Origin: Lotus japonicus
Taxonomy: Eukaryota > Streptophyta > Magnoliopsida > Fabales > Fabaceae
Length of the DNA stretch: 64,000 nt
Assembly (NCBI RefSeq): GCF_012489685.1
Contig: NC_080044.1
Coordinates: forward strand, 27,942,369 to 28,006,368
Direction: 5' to 3'
A program made the translations under genes and the position numbers. Of the stretch, positions 61,941-64,000 are shown one piece after another (position 1 is the first letter of the stretch; each line of letters begins with the position of its first letter). The notes under the pieces were generated by a model that saw only the letters and a program-made list of their open reading frames with translations, ran no database searches and was not told where the DNA came from.

Positions 61941-64000
61941 TGTAACACCCCGAATTTCGGGTGTCACTTTAGTAACCTATCAAAGTAAATATGCAATATT
62001 TTCCAAACGAATGTATAAACACGAGTATTATTTTTTTTCTTTTCGAAGTGTATTTCCAAAACATGTCATGCATACTCCCAACTACAAAGCCTAACCAATA
62101 GAAACAACTCAACAAAACTATTATGCAATGACACCATGAATCCGAAATACTCCCTACGATCTCCACATCGGGGAACCGCAGGAAAGCAATGCATCGGAAC
62201 CTACCCGAAACCTCAAATATAAATTCCTAAAATCTTTATGCAAGCTTAAACCAATGACGGTAAGCTCTCTAACCCAAGGCTCTAGCCTTAAACCAGACTC
62301 TACTCGTCGAGTACTCCACTATCCTTCAAGTCCTCATCTCTACTTGCACAAAGGTTAAGCTCCTTCGAAGATTCTCCATCGCCTAATAGCGTTAAGCGCC
62401 AAAACAACAAATAACAAACAGAAAGGGTTAACTCCATGCATTTACCACGTAGAAAAGAGAAAAAACATGTTATTCAAATTTAAGTGCATATCATGGCACA
62501 TAAACTAGCAACTTATTTCAAGATAAATGACAACATATATCCAACAACATGAAATCAAATCATATATCAGCAAAATCAGCGATATGAATTTAACTCAGAT
62601 ATCAACAACTTAGCAACATAGATACCACAAACAGATAAGCTAACAATATAATCAAAGATAGATATCAATAGAAGCAGCAACATAGAATTAAACCAGATAT
62701 AAACAACCTCAACAACATAGAATCAACTCATATGACAATAACCTCAAATCAGATATCAACAACCTTAAAAATATACATCAAATCAGATATCAACAATCCT
62801 CAACAATATAACATCAAATCAGATATCAACAACCTTAAAAATATAACATCAAATCGGATATCAACAACTTCAACAATATACATCAAATCAGATATCAATA
62901 ACCTCAACAATATAACATCAAATCAGTTATCAACCAAAACATCAGAAGCAAATATTATTGCCCTATAATGCAACTACATGCTGCAACCAAAATGGATCGA
63001 TCAATAATGTCTCGCAAGACTGGACAGAGCGAGGAACAGACTCCCCTGAACTATCACCAAATAGCGCCAATGAAAGACGGGACAGACGGAGAACGGACTC
63101 CCCTGAATGCCACTTAATAACGCCCATGAAAGTCGGGACAGTCCTGTGAAAATATCCACTCCACTGCCACTTAATAACGCCCATGAAAGACGGGACAGAC
63201 GGAGAACGGACTCCCCTGAATGTCACTTTATAATGCCTCGAAAGACGGGACAATCCCGTGGGACAAACCCACCTCATCGCCACTTCAAGCAAACCAAAAC
63301 ATCTCATCCAACTCAGTGGTCACTCAAACAACAATCTCAAATTCAATAATCAAATCAACAAAATAACATGTTATTCATATTATCAACAAACATACGTCTC
63401 ATCAAAATTCATACTAACTCAGCTCACTATTTCAACATAACAACAATCAAGGTATCAACAATAACCATGTCTTATCCACTAGAAAGCAGTAATGACAGAA
63501 ACCAGTAAACGGCCGAAGCCTCTCAGAAAACGGAGACACACATCTCAATAAGTCCACTCGGCCGAAGCCTTCAGAAAACATTTGACACAAGCCTCAGAAA
63601 CAGTCAACATATGCAAGCATACAACATTGCAAGCATACCAACATTTCAATCGATTGCCAATCAAGTTTAAACAACTTCATCTCAAACGCAAGCAGTGCGA
63701 TAAAAGCAGGCAAGACTCAAAGACACTCTAAAACTGAGTTACCCTTACCTTAGCCAATTTCTCCATCCAAGCTCAACATCCCAGTCCAATCCAAAATAAA
63801 GCTCCCGAACCCAGCAAGTTCCCCGGGCGTCCTCCTCAGTTGTGAAACCTCACCAATTGCTCCAAAATCTCTTTCCTCAGCTCAACTCGTTCCAAACCTT
63901 AAGCAAAGTATCATTGCTTAGTCGCTAAGAAATAAAACAACTAATAACACTATCAAAACCCGAAAAGAAGCTTTCAAAGCTCTAGAGTTCGACATTTAGG
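61941..64000 (-). repeat. Tekay-like LTR, truncated by window end
   Basis: Starts TGTAACACCCCG after GAGTG (candidate duplication) and follows the solo LTR at 14635-18249 closely through AGCTCTAGAGTTCGACATTTAGG at the edge. Expected full length is about 3.6 kb, so about 1.5 kb lie outside. Orientation minus by analogy. Whether an internal region follows cannot be seen. Confidence 0.85.
63005..63290. repeat. ~60 bp tandem repeats in the right-end LTR
   Basis: Five units related to the array at 15660-16130: GAAAGACGGGACAG recurs with alternative second halves, ACGGAGAACGGACTCCCCTG or CCTGTGAAAATATCC or CCCGTGGGAC. A degenerate CAAATCAGATATCAACAA array precedes it (62530-62940). Confidence 0.85.

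Overview
This window is plant nuclear DNA, most likely from a legume; the lineage is inferred from family composition and not proven. It is heterochromatin-like and built almost entirely of nested transposable elements. Evidence includes long AT-rich non-coding tracts, Ty3/gypsy and Ty1/copia LTR retrotransposons with plant-type primer-binding sites (initiator Met, Asp and Arg tRNAs), an Ogre/Tat-type element with its characteristic intron, a SIRE/Maximus-type copia element with an env-like third ORF, LINE ORF1 relics, a hAT element and a hairpin MITE. I see no intact host gene, rRNA gene, functional tRNA gene or CRISPR array.

Layout. 1-8384: minus-strand Tekay-like gypsy element running off the left edge, with decayed gag-pol and a 5.0 kb LTR that carries a 210-aa ORF and a 1.1 kb hAT insertion. 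8385-13500: stacked copia-type LTR fragments, a MITE hairpin split by a solo LTR, and a LINE ORF1 fragment split by another LTR. 13546-13971 and 37151-37740: copies of a ~590 bp AT-rich tandem repeat flanking a 23 kb nest. The nest (13972-37150) is a minus-strand, gene-less LTR element. Its left LTR holds a Tekay-type solo LTR, its internal region holds a gag-only SIRE-like element (itself hit by a solo LTR), and its right LTR holds a deleted Ogre/Tat element whose own 3' LTR holds a LINE. 39812-41650: LTR fragments. 41650-48367: young minus-strand Athila-like element without RT or integrase. 48373-60365: decayed gag-like (Transposase_28-type) gene split by an intact 9 kb SIRE-type element (49922-58934). 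60796-61278: compact unit with TATA box, 112-aa ORF and poly(A) signal. 61941-64000: another Tekay-type LTR leaving on the right.

Target-site duplications read directly fix most boundaries: GGTGAGAT (hAT), CTTGT, ACTTT, TATGC, CTGGC and CCTTC. None of the non-autonomous elements encodes its own RT, so each would need enzymes in trans. The one complete enzyme set is the SIRE polyprotein at 53151-57992.

Most unusual observations: (i) two different LTR elements sit at exactly the same base in the two LTRs of one host element; (ii) an array of 27 short stem-loops in the Ogre/Tat 3' region keeps one core while the two stem arms change together; (iii) an Athila-like element has a second gag-like segment fused behind its protease; (iv) a LINE carries ORF1 but no ORF2; (v) five E2F-consensus sites lie upstream of a retrotransposon TATA box.
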